Assembly (NCBI GenBank): GCA_024509875.1
Contig: JAMPIV010006397.1
Location: 1-64,000 of the forward strand
Length of the DNA: 64,000 nucleotides
Reading direction: 5' to 3'
Origin: Oreohelix idahoensis
Taxonomy: Eukaryota > Mollusca > Gastropoda > Stylommatophora > Oreohelicidae
Below are positions 22,691-33,937 of this stretch, one piece after another. Under the pieces are notes generated by a model. The model did not search any database, was not told where the DNA came from, and saw nothing but the letters and a program-made list of their open reading frames with translations. Positions within the stretch are counted from its first letter, which is position 1, and every line of letters starts with the position of its first letter. The position numbers were made by a program, and so were the translations under genes.

Positions 22691-23940
22691 CCAATGTTGT
22701 TTGTGGAGTCACTAACGTGCACTGGTCCTTACTCTGAGCAGAGAGAGAGAGAGGCGGAGTGAAAGTAGTTTGAAACATAGTCATTGAGTGGCAGGAGGGG
22801 AGAGTCATTATCTGATCTTTCACTCCTGATAGCTATAATTTACTCCATCCACATTCAGCACCATAACTCATCTATCTTCTCAGTCCTCATTCAGATTTTT
22901 GTCTTGTCTCAGACTTTACACAGACTATTTGTCTTGTCTCAGAAAGACTCTGTGAACCACTCGTGACACGTTTCTCGCGTACAGTGTAAGACTGTGCATC
23001 CCTTCATTTTGAATGTGTTTCAGTCGTTCACATTGTGATATTGACAGCATGAGAACCATTCTCAATTACTGACACGACTAACTGATGAAACAAGAGAAAC
23101 AGAAGTCACTACCGCAAATGTGCAGCGACCACTGTATTTAGGGCTGCCAGACCTCGATAGAACTTCTGTATGATTATCTAGGTAACATATGTTTTGGTTT
23201 GTTATTCTATTTATTCTTAACATATACCATGAATGTCAGATCACATAGCTTGCCACGCCCCCGGAAGCATGTGACTACCTCCCATGAGTAATTATAGTTC
23301 TTGAGCCGGTTCTAGCAGTTTCTCCCGCACTGCGTGCTGGGAATAACTCGAAGCTCGTCTTAATTATCTACAGAAGAATGATTAAGACAAGGTAACTAGG
23401 AGTCCCTTTTACAACGTGATCATTCCGAATCCTCTGTTGTTTCCGATTGCCCAGACTAATATAAAACAGAACAACGCAGTGTCATTTCATTTCGTTGTCG
23501 TTAATCTTTGTTATCTGAAAACAAACTGTAATTTCACATCAGCTCCTCCTAGAGACATTAATGCTTACATTCCAGACAAAACCTCATTAATGAAGAACAT
23601 TTGTTTTCTGGAGTTTACGAAGATTAAAGGAACTGCAGTAAGACGTACAATAGGGCAAAAGGATATAAAATAAAAACGAAAAAAGGTGATTCATCTTTCT
23701 TGGACAAAAGACAAAGAAATTCACCAACGTTACAGCCACAACGCCTTCGTCAGGGAAAGGAAAGAAAGCGATAGCTAAGTAGGACACATAAGAAAATAAA
23801 TTTAAAATGGGTTAGCAAGAGGAAACAATGTGACATAACTTGTAGCTAACAGTTTCTGCAGGGTTATTACCATCTAAAGATAAGCTTAATGTAGTGCTTT
23901 TGATAGGTGAGAAGACGTCAGATTTTAGTCGTTGTACCTT
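22691..23940. other. Unassigned intergenic sequence
   Basis: No recognisable gene or element. Frames at 23416-23673 (+) and 23587-23787 (-) overlap and lack domains. Confidence 0.55.
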
Positions 23941-24302
23941 GTTGGTGACCATCTACTCCTATTGGTGACCATGTATTCTTTTTGGTGACCATCTATTCTT
24001 GTTGGTGACCATCTAATCTTGTTGGTGACCACCTATTCTGTGTTGTTGACCACCTTTTCTTATTGATGACCACCTGTTCTTGTTGGTGACCATCTGTTTG
24101 TGTTGTTGACCATCTATTCGTCTTGGTGACCATCAATTCGTGTTGGTGACCATCTATTCGTCTTGGTGACCATGTATTCTTTTTGGTGACCATCTATTCT
24201 TTTTGGTGGCCATCTATTCGTGTTTGTGACCATCTATTCGTTTTGGTGACCATCCATTCGTGTTGGGGACCATCTATTCGTGTTGGTGATCATCTGTTCT
24301 TG
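23941..24302. repeat. 20-bp minisatellite, about 18 units
   Basis: Unit close to TTGGTGACCATCTATTCGTG, repeated about 18 times with one to four differences per unit. The core GGTGACCATC is best conserved (GGTGACC is a near-palindrome). The minus-strand frame 23993-24193 (MVTKKNTWSP-type repeats) is a by-product. The units are contiguous with no spacers, so this is not a CRISPR array. Confidence 0.95.
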
Positions 24303-24339
24303 GTGCTTTCTTAAAATAATATTGTGTATAAATCATCGC

Positions 24340-24430
24340 TTTTCTTTGCGCTGCTTATGGAGCATGGAGCCAACACTGTAGCTAGTCACCTTGTAGGAAG
24401 CTTGCACCGAGTAATCATTTACTTCTTCGC
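24340..24430 (-). repeat. HP repeat family, 3' part
   Basis: The hairpin-side end (GCGCTGCTTATGGAGCATGG, + strand) is followed by GCCAACACTGTAGCTAGTCA and GTAGGAAGCTTGCACC. The other end is lost. Confidence 0.65.
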
Positions 24431-24514
24431 CAGTGGGTATTGTGTATAATGCTGTCGAGTTAAAATTAAACAAACGTTTAATACTTCAAGAGTATGATTC
24501 CAAAGGGTCAGTTT

Positions 24515-24972
24515 GGATTCACTGTGTGGTGTTGAAACACAGACAATGAACTAGCTATTGGAAAAAGGAATTGAGGCTTTCGAGATCTGGATATATATGC
24601 CCGGTACATATATGGGGCGTATCTCACAGGACGAGAAGAAAACAAATAGAAAGGTCCTAGAAAATTTAGGTATGAAAAGAGAACTAATGAAGGAGATCAA
24701 AACTAGATAACTAAAATATTTTAGCCACATAAAAAAACATAACACCTCACTGAAGACCAAAATAGAAGGTAGAGTTGAACGCAATCGTAGTAGAGGAAGA
24801 CAGCGCTATAAGTGGGAAGATAACATCAAGAGATGGACAGGAAAGAGTCTATCAGAGTGCACCATCAAGAAATGGACAGGAAAAGAGTCTATCAGAATGC
24901 ACCATCAAGATAAGACACAGAAAACATTGGAGATCCATTGTAGCCGACCTTTGTAGCGTAGATAGCAGCTGA
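24515..24972 (+). mobile_element. LINE C-terminal fragment (family 3)
   Basis: The + strand reading across several frames resembles the tail of a non-LTR retrotransposon polyprotein: EKRIEAFEIWIY, RISWTRRKTNRKVLENLGMK, LKYFSHIKKHNTSLKTKIEG, RSRGRQRYKWEDNIKRW, and finally KHWRSIVADLCSVDSS then a stop. A 46-bp stretch (ATCAAGAGATGGACAGGAAA and following) is duplicated in tandem around 24825-24910. RT and endonuclease are missing. Confidence 0.68.
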
Positions 24973-25009
24973 TGATAAAACATACTTTCAGTGTTAACAT
25001 TATTATTAT

Positions 25010-25165
25010 CATTTTTCTTGTCGCTTCTTATGCAGCATGCAGTCACCACTTCAGCTTATGTGCACCAAGCATTCACATTATCTTGTAGCGGTGCATCATG
25101 TAGCATTTTGTTTTACATGTTGCTAACCCGATGCACAGCTTCGTATAAACATGCTCCACACATTC
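25010..25165 (-). repeat. HP repeat family copy
   Basis: The + strand left end TCGCTTCTTATGCAGCATGC is a decayed hairpin. CACCACTTCAGCTTATGTGC, ACCAAGCATTCAC and TGTAGC...TTTTACATG follow in family order. Confidence 0.55.
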
Positions 25166-25282
25166 CGGTGCATTGAATAAAAGTGGATGGCAAGTTATCA
25201 TTAATCAGTAATTCCTTTAATCTTTTATAAGTGTATACTTTGTGTGAACTATATATATATAAATATAAAATAGTAGTTATGC

Positions 25283-25375
25283 TTCGTTTTGGCAAGGCGC
25301 GCGCAGTTCAACCTAGACTCAAGGTCCGTTGGTTATATTACGGCGCAAGTCTAAATATAAAAGACCTTGTGGTCT
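25283..25375 (-). repeat. Dispersed repeat R3, copy
   Basis: GCAAGGCGCGCGCAGTTCAACCTAG, GTCCGTTGGTTATATTACGG and CTAAATATAAAAGACC match 46083-46180 and, reversed, 48352-48412. On the minus strand AGGTTGAACTG resembles a B box, so this may be another small SINE. Confidence 0.6.
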
Positions 25376-25511
25376 GATGTTGTAATTGTGAACTATATGA
25401 CGAATTACTGGTTAATGATAAACTGTCATCTACGTTTAATTTGTGCAATAAAATGTATGTCCCTTGTAGTTCCGGGGGCTCTGGTGAGACAAAGATAGAA
25501 CTACTGCACGT

Positions 25512-25552
25512 TCAGGCATGTCGTACAAGGCTAGTAATATGATGTTGTGCAT
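25512..25552 (+). repeat. HP repeat family, 5' end only
   Basis: GCATGTCGTACAAGGCTAG and ATGTTGTGCAT match the end of the family away from the hairpin, directly before R1 copy 2. Confidence 0.5.
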
Positions 25553-25554
25553 AG

Positions 25555-25892
25555 GGTGTGTCACGGATTGCCTCCCCTGCTTTGCAGTAGTGGTCCAACA
25601 GTGGCCAACACTCAAGAGTATGTAAATGGATCGTCAAAGGTGTCTACCTTCGCACAAGATTACTCTTGGCAGAGATGTAGATAGAAGGGTAAAGACGCTT
25701 CTACCTTACGGGAGAATCATAAGATAATTCAGAAGTCAAGAACAATGCTGCTTAGCGCTGAACATTTGTTAACTTATATCTGTCCGTCGCCTTTTGTGAA
25801 GGATTTAATCAATGTTTTTTTTAGCCCGTCCAAGCACTCAGCTGAGTTAATTCAGCGAATTTCTCTTATAATGGTATAGCTCTGTTTAGAGG
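25555..25892 (+). repeat. Dispersed repeat R1, copy 2
   Basis: Counterpart of 9924-10265. It starts TGTGTCACGGATTGCCTCCC, shares all main blocks and ends at GCTCTGTTTAGAG. Confidence 0.75.
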
Positions 25893-26694
25893 TAAGTATA
25901 CATCTAGATGTATACATGTATATTAAATAGTCGTGCTCTTACATTAGCTTTCATATATGTAATAACTGAATCAACTATGTTTCTTTAGTTTTAAAATAAC
26001 ATGTAACAAATTTAATAGTGAATTAGTCTTTAACAGGTTAAAATAAATATGAAAAGATTGGAGAAATTTAGATAAAAGTATTCATGGAGACTTGATAGGG
26101 GAGTTATAAAGGTCCGTTTTGCTGACGCCTTTTTTACAAGAACGTAACTCTAGGTGAGTCCTGTCGCCGTGGTTTCCGTCACTTCTTTTTGGTGATGAAT
26201 GCACTTCTCCACATAACTCATACAATGTAGGCGGTCAGTGTAGATGCTCTTCTCTCACACTAGCGGCGTAGGAACCTCAGTACTTCAAACAGTCTGATAG
26301 CTTGTAACCACGAACTGTTTTTGATACATAGAAAGAACAAATGCCTCTGCTAAGTACACTGTGTTGGAAGCTTAACAGGCGTATCCTCTCGCTGTCCACC
26401 CACCAATGTTAATCTCTCAGAAGTATTAAATTCTTGAGTACACAGCGTAGCTCAAGAAAGATGATTAAAAATCACCAGTATTCTTCTGGGTATTAAACTG
26501 GGAAAATGTGTCTGGACAGCGCGAATAATGATTTGTGCCGGAACTAACATTAATAAGTTACATATCTCACAAAATGATATGATACATTTGGGGCACATGT
26601 GATGTAATCATCACTCATCACTGCTCCAGTCGGAGTGTGGGATCACCTCTGCTGTCGGTTTTCCGCACGACTGGCAAGAAACAATCACCAGCGC
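25893..26694. other. Unassigned sequence, perhaps the diverged remainder of R1
   Basis: AT-rich, no recognisable gene. Confidence 0.5.
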
Positions 26695-26757
26695 TTGCTG
26701 TAGTGGTCATGATTATACTATTTTCATATGTTGAGGATGCCAGCCTTATATATATCT
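26695..26757 (-). repeat. HP repeat family, partial copy
   Basis: TGCTGTAGTGGTCATGATTA and ATGTTGAGGATGCCAGCCTT match the middle of the family. Confidence 0.45.
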
Positions 26758-27789
26758 ACTTAGCAAGAAACACATATCAACTTCACATTTGTAATATAAA
26801 TGTTACACTGACCTCAATTGGGTTATACACAATCTCCTCGCACAGTTTAGAATGGGCACGAGCAATGTAGATTATATGCTCTCGAACCACTTGGTCTGGA
26901 AATTTGGAATCTCTTGTATGACGGGTGAATCTGCGAAACACTTGGTCTGGGAAAGTTTCTCTTATGACGGGTGATCCAATTCCTAGGTTTCCAGTCTTGT
27001 TATTTAAAGTCCTGGTCCCTTAAGCTTCCAGTCTTGTATTTCAACATGCGGGTTTACTCTTAAGGTTTCAAAATACTCAATCTGTCACTTATAAGTATGG
27101 AGTTCTAGGTCCGATCCTTCTTGCTCTGGCTTTTGGGAGTTGCTAGTTTGACGTTGCGAAGCTGTCTGTGTTCTGTGTCTTTGATTTCGCTAGATTATAT
27201 CTCCCATTCTCAGTTCAAAACACAGATGGTACTTCCGCAGAAATTTCCAATGAAATTCAATGTTTATTCCGGCTTTCACTTCCACCCAATCGTAAGCTCT
27301 TTTGCACTATGTAGGTAGGGGTGTTTAAATTCATAATCTCCCCAGAATGTTTAAAATATTACATTTAATATTCCAACGCGTGACCTCTTTCAAATCAAGC
27401 GGTAATATTTCTGCAAACTCACAACAAATCTGTAAACCTATTTGATGTCCAGAGGCTACCTTCAAATATTGACTCGCCAGACAGAATACCTGCGACAATC
27501 ACACACAATTATGGGCCCGTGAAACGATTATCTTATTATCGTTTGTGATAGTGCGTTCTTCAGACAGTCAAACAAAAGGATCGCCGTCCGCTCAGACAAA
27601 CAATATGGTTTCCTCAGACATACAGAACGCAACCCAGGTGTTAATTGCCTGAATGTCGCGGGCCCCGGAAATGAGTTATGTCAAAGTCGCTATTTCTCTT
27701 CATGTTTGCCGTCTGTATCAAAATGTGGCGAGCAGGCTTTTCATGATAAGAATATCGATCGGTAACCGGTTCAATAAACGTGGAATTAT
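26758..27789. other. Unassigned intergenic sequence
   Basis: Two near-repeats of CACTTGGTCTGG...TTTC around 26890-26960, and no recognised gene. Confidence 0.5.
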
Positions 27790-28135
27790 CAAGTGTCACC
27801 TGGCGCAAAGTAAACAGTCTGGGAGTGGTCACAGAAAGAATGTAGGGTGTAAAATATGCCAAATAATCCAAATAATAAGATGATCGGTGAGGAAAATGAA
27901 GAAAAAAAGGTGATACTGCCGGAGGGGCTGAAGGTGTGAGCGAGCACAAAAATACATGAACAAACCGTTCTGTGACAGGGGGGTAACCTCATCATGTAAA
28001 ATAAACTGCCTCAGAAACCACCGCTGCAAGAGCATTCGAATTGCTTGGTGCAGACGTCATGCAATTGGGCCCGCTTTATTGGTAGTGCCACGCTCCGTTA
28101 GGAGGGCAAAGGAACATTATGATGCTGAAGAAAAG
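27790..28135 (+). repeat. R2 copy 2 joined to an HP repeat copy
   Basis: 27790-27965 matches R2 at 14270-14500. From 27970 the HP family follows without a gap: GTAACCTCATCATGTAAAAT, CTCAGAAACCACCGCTGCA, then hairpin GCTCC-GTTA-GGAGG near 28090 and a short GATGCTGAAG tail. This contiguity suggests that R2 and HP are parts of one longer element. Confidence 0.6.
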
Positions 28136-28227
28136 AATACATGGATCATTTATGGTTTGCTCTTTTTATGCATTTGGAAATAGTTACAGTTATATCAGTG
28201 AATGCATAAAATGTGTTTCCTCTTTTA

Positions 28228-28232
28228 CTTGT
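28228..28232. repeat. Target-site duplication of element 1, left copy (CTTGT)
   Basis: Perfect match to 37843-37847. Confidence 0.9.
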
Positions 28233-29771
28233 TGATAAGATCTTTCTTTGGGAGACAGACGTCATCATCAGTTGATAAACTCTTTTAATACAAGACCCTT
28301 GCCCTGAGCAAGAGACATGCTGAAAAATCTGAAGCTCACTCGAACATCACCAGAGTTAAATACTGTGTTGTTGTGTTGCTCGTGGTTTGAGTATGGAATG
28401 TCAACTTGACCTACGCAGTGGTGTGTAGACATAGATTGAGTGTGTAATATGCGAATGATAGGAAGAGTTCGTGGTGTTGACAAATGTTCTTTTCTCCCAC
28501 TCATGTATGGCTGGAAGTCATCGACACCAACGACTGTGTACCTTTACTACAGTTTAATTGGACGTACACACTCGACAGCACAGATAGTGACAAATCACAG
28601 GTTGGCATAATACATCATGGTACAGTGGATAAATGGTCTTGCAATGATACATGGGCACTCATGTAGAATAATAGTATAATGGACTGTCAATAGCCAAGCA
28701 CTCAGTATTGCCCATATATATATCATCTGAGTTTACTGACAAAGCACGTCAGATTATAAACAATATCCAAGATGACTTCTAGACCTAATCTCGTCTAGTG
28801 AAGATTCCTTAACATAATGTCCAGCACAGATTTTTCCATATAATCAAATTGAACCGCTAGCAATGGGTTCTCATGTGTAGCAGTGATCTCTGGACTAATC
28901 AAGCGATAATACGGGCATCCCTTTTCTCTTCTTGAAAGTCACTAAATGTTTTTACAAGATGGCTTCTCTCGTGAGCTGTCACTCACGTTTGGATACAGAT
29001 AATGAATCTGTCTTAAAGTTAGTCATTCATTAAATGTTTCATTGCTCTGTAGATTCTATCATGATACAATTGACTGCATTCTACAGGATATAGTGCTGCT
29101 AGGAATCAGAGTCGTTTTCCATCTAGTTAAATGCATCCTCTCAGATGTACAAGTCATACCTATCGAAAAACGGTGGCTTCGTACGAGAGTTCAAAAGAGT
29201 ATCTTTTATTACCTGCGTATCAGAAATATGATTCTGCCATTCCTTGGCAATAAGAATAAACACTGGGGTAAAGCATACACGATAGGTCTAGACGACTATC
29301 ACTTTCCCCATAAATATAGAGATCACTTTTTCCCGGCGACAAGCCGACATAGCAAAACACAGCCCCCATGATCAGGGCGAAGCCAAAACACACCTCTCTA
29401 GAGACACATCCGCCGAACAGCCTTTGACCTCTCTAGAGACAAAAGAACATATAGTTCGACTTAGATATGTAAAGATATACAGATATAAGACAGACTCGTC
29501 CTACTCAGCCAAACAATACACATAAATTCAGGCCATAGATATTCTGAAGCAAGAACAATCTATTACTACCCAAACAAAGAATAAATCGCAGTAAAACTGG
29601 ATTCATCCGCGGAGTTCGATCGAAAGAGACGACACAACTTTCAAGGGAAGTAACTCAATAATGACTTTCCCTTAAGCACTAAAAAATATCTATTTTGTTT
29701 ACAAAATATTTGCGAACATAACAAGTATACCAATGTATAATATTGTAAGATATCAAAGACTGCACGTAACA
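28233..29771 (-). repeat. 3' LTR of element 1 (1,539 bp)
   Basis: On the minus strand it runs TGTTACGTGCAG...CTTATCA. It is nearly identical to 36310-37842, which fixes both ends. Differences seen: C/A near 28497, A/T near 28645, G/A near 29590, one TA unit near 28720 and an 8-bp indel near 29630. Frames inside it (for example 29042-29371 on +) recur in the other LTR only because the LTR itself is repeated; none is a recognised protein. Confidence 0.96.
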
Positions 29772-29788
29772 GTCTTACCACACCTCCC
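29772..29788 (-). promoter_or_regulatory. Candidate polypurine tract of element 1
   Basis: GGGAGGTGTGGTAAGAC directly precedes the 3' LTR on the minus strand. It is purine-rich but interrupted by T and C, so this is positional inference. A T9 run and CACGGG lie just upstream; element 2 has the same T9-plus-CGGG arrangement. Confidence 0.45.
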
Positions 29789-30256
29789 GTGAAAAAAAAA
29801 TTGAACATTTTTTTTTCTTTTTGAAATACATCTAGGAGCAACGTACAATAGGCTCACAACGCATGAATAATGCGCAGATGAAAATATCAGGAATAAATAT
29901 AACGCCTAATATGAGGCTAAGTCGACTTATGGAGCGACTGGTGAGAATGTGTCTCATAAACTGAGAGAAATTATTTCTCTACAAGTATATTTTTCCAGGA
30001 AGGTGTCATCAAAGTATAATACAATTCTGGCAATTACACGATGCCTAAAAAATTCATACCATCATTTCGTATTAGATATCTTACATTTATGATTTATGAA
30101 GAAAAAATCATCAAAGCACAGCGGTGAATAAACATCAATGAACCGCTATGTAGTGATACAATCATTATATTATTAAATTACAAATTTGTATCTATCATGA
30201 TATAGAAAAGGAACTACTATAGAACTAGACATATCAAGAAGTCTAAGCCCTAATAG

Positions 30257-31900
30257 TTATGTGGAATCATGTGGGCATCTTGACAGAATGTCTGCCATCA
30301 CATTATCTGATCCACGAATAGCTCGCACAGAGAAATGAAAAGGTTGAAGAGCAATTGCATATCGAGTAGACCTCGAGCTCTTCAAATTCTTACTCTGTAT
30401 AGCAGTAAGAGCTTTTTGGTCGGTTTCTACTATGAAATGTGCGCCTAGAAGGAATCTCTGTAGTTTGAGGATCGACCAAACCATAGCTAATAGCTCACGG
30501 TCTAAAACCGAATAATTCCTTTCTGCCGCATTAAGTTTTCTGGAAATATACATTACAGGATGCAGAGTTCCAGAGTACTCTTGCATTAGTGCCGCTCCAA
30601 TCCCAGTGGATGAAGCGTCACTACGAAGAACGAATGTCTTATCTTTAGTAGGTAGCACTAAAATAGGTGGTGTTGAAAACAATGTTTTAATCTTATCCAG
30701 AGAGCATTGGCATTCCTGAGACCAGTGGACCATATTAGGCGAACCTTTCTTTAGAAGTGTCGAAAGAGGTGCCATGATAGAGGATAGATTCTGAATGAAT
30801 CTGCCATAAAATTGAATAAGACCTAACAGACTTCTCACCTGTTTTTTAGTCTTAGGGATCGAGATGTTAAGTATCTTACTAGTATTATGGTCCTCTGTCT
30901 TTAGGAAACCATGACCAACTCGGTGGCCTAGGAAAGAAATTTCGCTAAAACCAATATAGGCTTTAGAGGGTTTCGCTGTCAGGTTGTGCTCGCGCAAAGT
31001 AGACAGCAATTCATCTAACCCTGAATAGTGATCTTCCCAAGTATCGCTGAAAAGACAGATGTCGTCTAGATATGCAATGACATCTGACCGATAAGATAGG
31101 ATTCGGCGCATCATGCGCACGAATGTAGCTGGTGCGTTCATAAGACCGAAAGGCATAAAATTCCATTGGAACAAACCTCTAGGTGTTGAAAAAGCCGTGA
31201 GAGGTTTGGCGCGTTCAGATAAAGGAACTTGCCAATATCCTTTAGACAAATCAAGTTTAGTGAAAAAATGAGATTTGGAGAGTCGAGTAAGTAGCTCTTC
31301 CAGTAAAGGCATAGGTTCGGCATCGAACTTCGTTACTTGATTCAATTTTCGATAGTCAACGCAAAGACGTATGTTATTGTCTTTTTTACGAACAATAACC
31401 ATCGGCGAAGAATATGCAGAGGTGGATGGTTCGATTATTTTCAAATCTATCATCTCATCCAACTCTTTCTCAACCTGTGCTTGGAAATGTATAGGTATAG
31501 GATAAGGTCTAACCCTAATAGGAGTATGGTCAGTTAGAACAATGTCATGTTCAATGACATGCGTTTGTCCAGGGATGTCAGTGAGTACATCCTGAAATGT
31601 TTGCAACATAGTTGAAACTTGTCGCTGTTCTCCTAGAGACAAATCAGGAGAGACAGTAACGTTCTTCCATGATTCACTAGAATGGAGTGGGATCATTGGA
31701 AGAGGAAGATTTACATCTGAAAAACTTGTTTCCTCATCCTGTATCACGGACAGTGATGAGTAATGACCATGTTGTACTGGAGAATTGTCCGTTGCTTGGA
31801 AAATGGGTTGCAAATAATCCGGACGTTCATGGAATTCAGTAAGCATATTGATGTGGAAGGTTTTTATGCTTCCCATCAATATTGACAATATAGTCGACAT
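30257..31900 (-). CDS. Reverse transcriptase and RNase H of element 1
   Basis: A 547-residue minus-strand frame encoding the enzyme that copies element RNA into DNA. Residues 1-110 are a linker rich in acidic and Pro residues. RT spans about 125-385: IVRKKDNNIRLCVDYRKLN at 168-187, LDLSKGYWQVPL with catalytic D217, and YLDD at 277-280. RNase H spans about 420-540: D428, E469, D494 and D537 in the motifs LRSDAS, DREL, VETD and VMADILSR. No integrase follows; integrase lies upstream, which is the reverse of ordinary Ty3/gypsy. The first about 12 residues before TFHINML are probably not native: compared with element 2, the chain should continue from the upstream frame, and a frame change at the T5 run (31861-31865, + strand) separates them. 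All catalytic residues are present. Confidence 0.93.
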   Translation of the reverse strand: MSTILSILMGSIKTFHINMLTEFHERPDYLQPIFQATDNSPVQHGHYSSLSVIQDEETSFSDVNLPLPMIPLHSSESWKNVTVSPDLSLGEQRQVSTMLQTFQDVLTDIPGQTHVIEHDIVLTDHTPIRVRPYPIPIHFQAQVEKELDEMIDLKIIEPSTSAYSSPMVIVRKKDNNIRLCVDYRKLNQVTKFDAEPMPLLEELLTRLSKSHFFTKLDLSKGYWQVPLSERAKPLTAFSTPRGLFQWNFMPFGLMNAPATFVRMMRRILSYRSDVIAYLDDICLFSDTWEDHYSGLDELLSTLREHNLTAKPSKAYIGFSEISFLGHRVGHGFLKTEDHNTSKILNISIPKTKKQVRSLLGLIQFYGRFIQNLSSIMAPLSTLLKKGSPNMVHWSQECQCSLDKIKTLFSTPPILVLPTKDKTFVLRSDASSTGIGAALMQEYSGTLHPVMYISRKLNAAERNYSVLDRELLAMVWSILKLQRFLLGAHFIVETDQKALTAIQSKNLKSSRSTRYAIALQPFHFSVRAIRGSDNVMADILSRCPHDST

Positions 31901-33638
31901 CGGAAATTTTCGATATTATATCGTACGGACCTTTCCAAGAAATAAGTAGTCTGTTTTCCCTACAAGGTAGTAATACAAATGCTTTGTCACCAGGACAAAG
32001 TTGTCGTAAGCATCTCTTCTTATTGGCAAATTGCCTTGCCTTCTGTTTCGCAAATTCAGAAGAAGAAGTTGCTAATTTGCATGCTTCGATAATCTTTTGT
32101 CTCAACGCGATGACATATTCGTAGGATGACTTTGTGTCATCGTCAATATTGTCAGCTGTTATGAGATCATGAAGCAGCGACATAGGGCCACGCGGACGCG
32201 CGCCAAAGACGAGTTCAAAGGGAGAAAATCCTGTATGTTCATTGGGTACCTCTCTGTAAGCGAAGAGGGCCGCAGGTAAAACTCTGTCCCAGTCTTGAGG
32301 ATGATCCTCAGTTATCTTCCCTAGTAAGTTTTTAAGTGTTCTATTAAGGCGTTCGACCATACCATTAGACATTGGATGGTAGATACTACTTAAAGATCTA
32401 TCTATCTGCAGAGTAGACATTACTTGAGACATGGTATCTGATATTAGTTGGGTGCCATGGTCTGACAATATCTCTCCGGGGAACCCCAGACGAGAAAATA
32501 TAAGCCAAAGAGCATCTGCAATATCAGCAGTAGTAATGCTCTTCAGAGGAATAGCCTCTGGCCAACGTGTGCACATATCAACACACGTCAAGATAAACTG
32601 ATGTCCTCTGGCAGACTTGATCTTAAATGGACCAATAATGTCTATGGCCATTTTTTGAAACGGCCGAATAGGAATGTCCGCCGCCTGAATGGGTGCAGCA
32701 TGCCGTGGACCTTTGGATTTAACTTCCTGACATACTTTACAAGATCGACAATAAATCCGTATGTCCTTGTTTACCAATGGCCAAAAGAAAGCCGCAAGGA
32801 CTCTTGACTTAGTACGGGAAAAACCCATGTGTCCAGCACACTGAGAGTCGTGAGCGTGCTGCAAAATTTTAACTCTCAAATTCTTGGGAACCAGGATTTG
32901 AGAATGACTTGACGTAATGGAGTCTTGAACCATACGTACAAGTACGCCATTCTTCTTTGTAATCCACGATTTACGACTTGTGTCTTTATTCGGATCACCT
33001 TTAGTTGCAAGAATGAAGAATTTCTTCAGAGTGGGATCATCTTCTTGCTGTTTTATAAACGAGTCACGAGAAATTACCAAGGGATCACCTTGGTTATGCA
33101 CTTCATTATCTTCAGTAGATGAAGTTTGAGGCATATTAAGAGCCTGCGCTCTAGTGACTACAGCGTTAGCAATCTGCATGTTTTGCCTTTCCCACGCGGA
33201 AATTTGTTGCGGAGTGCATTCTTTGACTCCATGAATGCGACCGATGATGAGGTCAGCGATCGGATTCGGAAGAAGACATGCGTGTACATCTCCTGTAAAG
33301 AAAGGAGTAGCAATCCTAATGATAGCAGTAGAGTATTTCTCTAATGTGCCGCCAAATGTTACACATTTGACTACTTGTCCAGTGGCACGGGAAGGATCTA
33401 CGAGTGACTGCCTAACACCAATTGTGGTGCATCCAGAATCAAATAGCACAGAGACTGGATTGTTATTTACTAAACCCTTATGTAAGACAAGAGAACCTCT
33501 TCCATCATGCGCGACTGATGCAGGAAGAGCAGGAAGAGGATGGCCACAGCTTAAAGTAGACACTGTGGTTGGCTCAAATAATGTTTTGCATTGGGGGCAC
33601 TGAGATGCTCTCCCAAAATCAAAAGCGGCACATGCCAT
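31836..33638 (-). CDS. Protease and integrase of element 1
   Basis: A 600-residue minus-strand frame that stays open further upstream to about 33960, where it encodes an Asn/Arg/Gly-rich basic stretch at the end of Gag. It holds a C-x2-C-x13-C-G-H motif at C14, C17, C31 and H33. Aspartic protease follows with DSG at 67-69 (LFDSGCTTIGVR) and the closing ADLIIGRIHG at 128-137. Integrase has a zinc-binding set H263, H270, C300 and C303 and a catalytic triad D333, D393 and E429 (35 residues between the last two). A GPY/F module (ISWKGPYDIISKI) lies near residues 570-585. These parts would cut the polyprotein and insert the cDNA. The frame ends shortly after the GPY/F module, where a frame change leads into the RT frame. 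Integrase before RT is the notable point. Confidence 0.93.
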   Translation of the reverse strand: MACAAFDFGRASQCPQCKTLFEPTTVSTLSCGHPLPALPASVAHDGRGSLVLHKGLVNNNPVSVLFDSGCTTIGVRQSLVDPSRATGQVVKCVTFGGTLEKYSTAIIRIATPFFTGDVHACLLPNPIADLIIGRIHGVKECTPQQISAWERQNMQIANAVVTRAQALNMPQTSSTEDNEVHNQGDPLVISRDSFIKQQEDDPTLKKFFILATKGDPNKDTSRKSWITKKNGVLVRMVQDSITSSHSQILVPKNLRVKILQHAHDSQCAGHMGFSRTKSRVLAAFFWPLVNKDIRIYCRSCKVCQEVKSKGPRHAAPIQAADIPIRPFQKMAIDIIGPFKIKSARGHQFILTCVDMCTRWPEAIPLKSITTADIADALWLIFSRLGFPGEILSDHGTQLISDTMSQVMSTLQIDRSLSSIYHPMSNGMVERLNRTLKNLLGKITEDHPQDWDRVLPAALFAYREVPNEHTGFSPFELVFGARPRGPMSLLHDLITADNIDDDTKSSYEYVIALRQKIIEACKLATSSSEFAKQKARQFANKKRCLRQLCPGDKAFVLLPCRENRLLISWKGPYDIISKISDVDYIVNIDGKHKNLPHQYAY

Positions 33639-33937
33639 ATTACTAGCATCATTATTATCTTTACTCTGTTTATAGGCTTCATGGGACTCTTGTTGTGCAG
33701 AGTTTGCCTGAAAATGTGGTTTATGTCTTTTGTTTTGAGATCTACCTCGGTTATTATCACCTCTGTAGTTATTGTTACCTCTATTGTAACCCCTATTTGG
33801 GTTTGAGTCATAGTTCCCTTGGTTACCATTATCATATTCATTATAATGAGTATCTCTGTAATTATGATCTTGTTGACTCCAAGACGGATAACCCGGATAG
33901 TTTCTATAATTACTTCCTCTACGGAAATTCCTATAAT

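Noticed and set aside
23941..24302. Possible CRISPR array
   Set aside because: Units are contiguous and imperfect with no spacers, and the context is eukaryotic.
28268..28504. A 78-codon minus frame, repeated at 36345-36581
   Set aside because: Again an LTR-internal frame repeated with the LTR.
29042..29371. A 109-codon + frame, identical at 37121-37450, that at first looks like a conserved duplicated gene
   Set aside because: Both copies lie inside the two LTRs of one element, so identity reflects LTR duplication, not selection; antisense to transcription and no domain.
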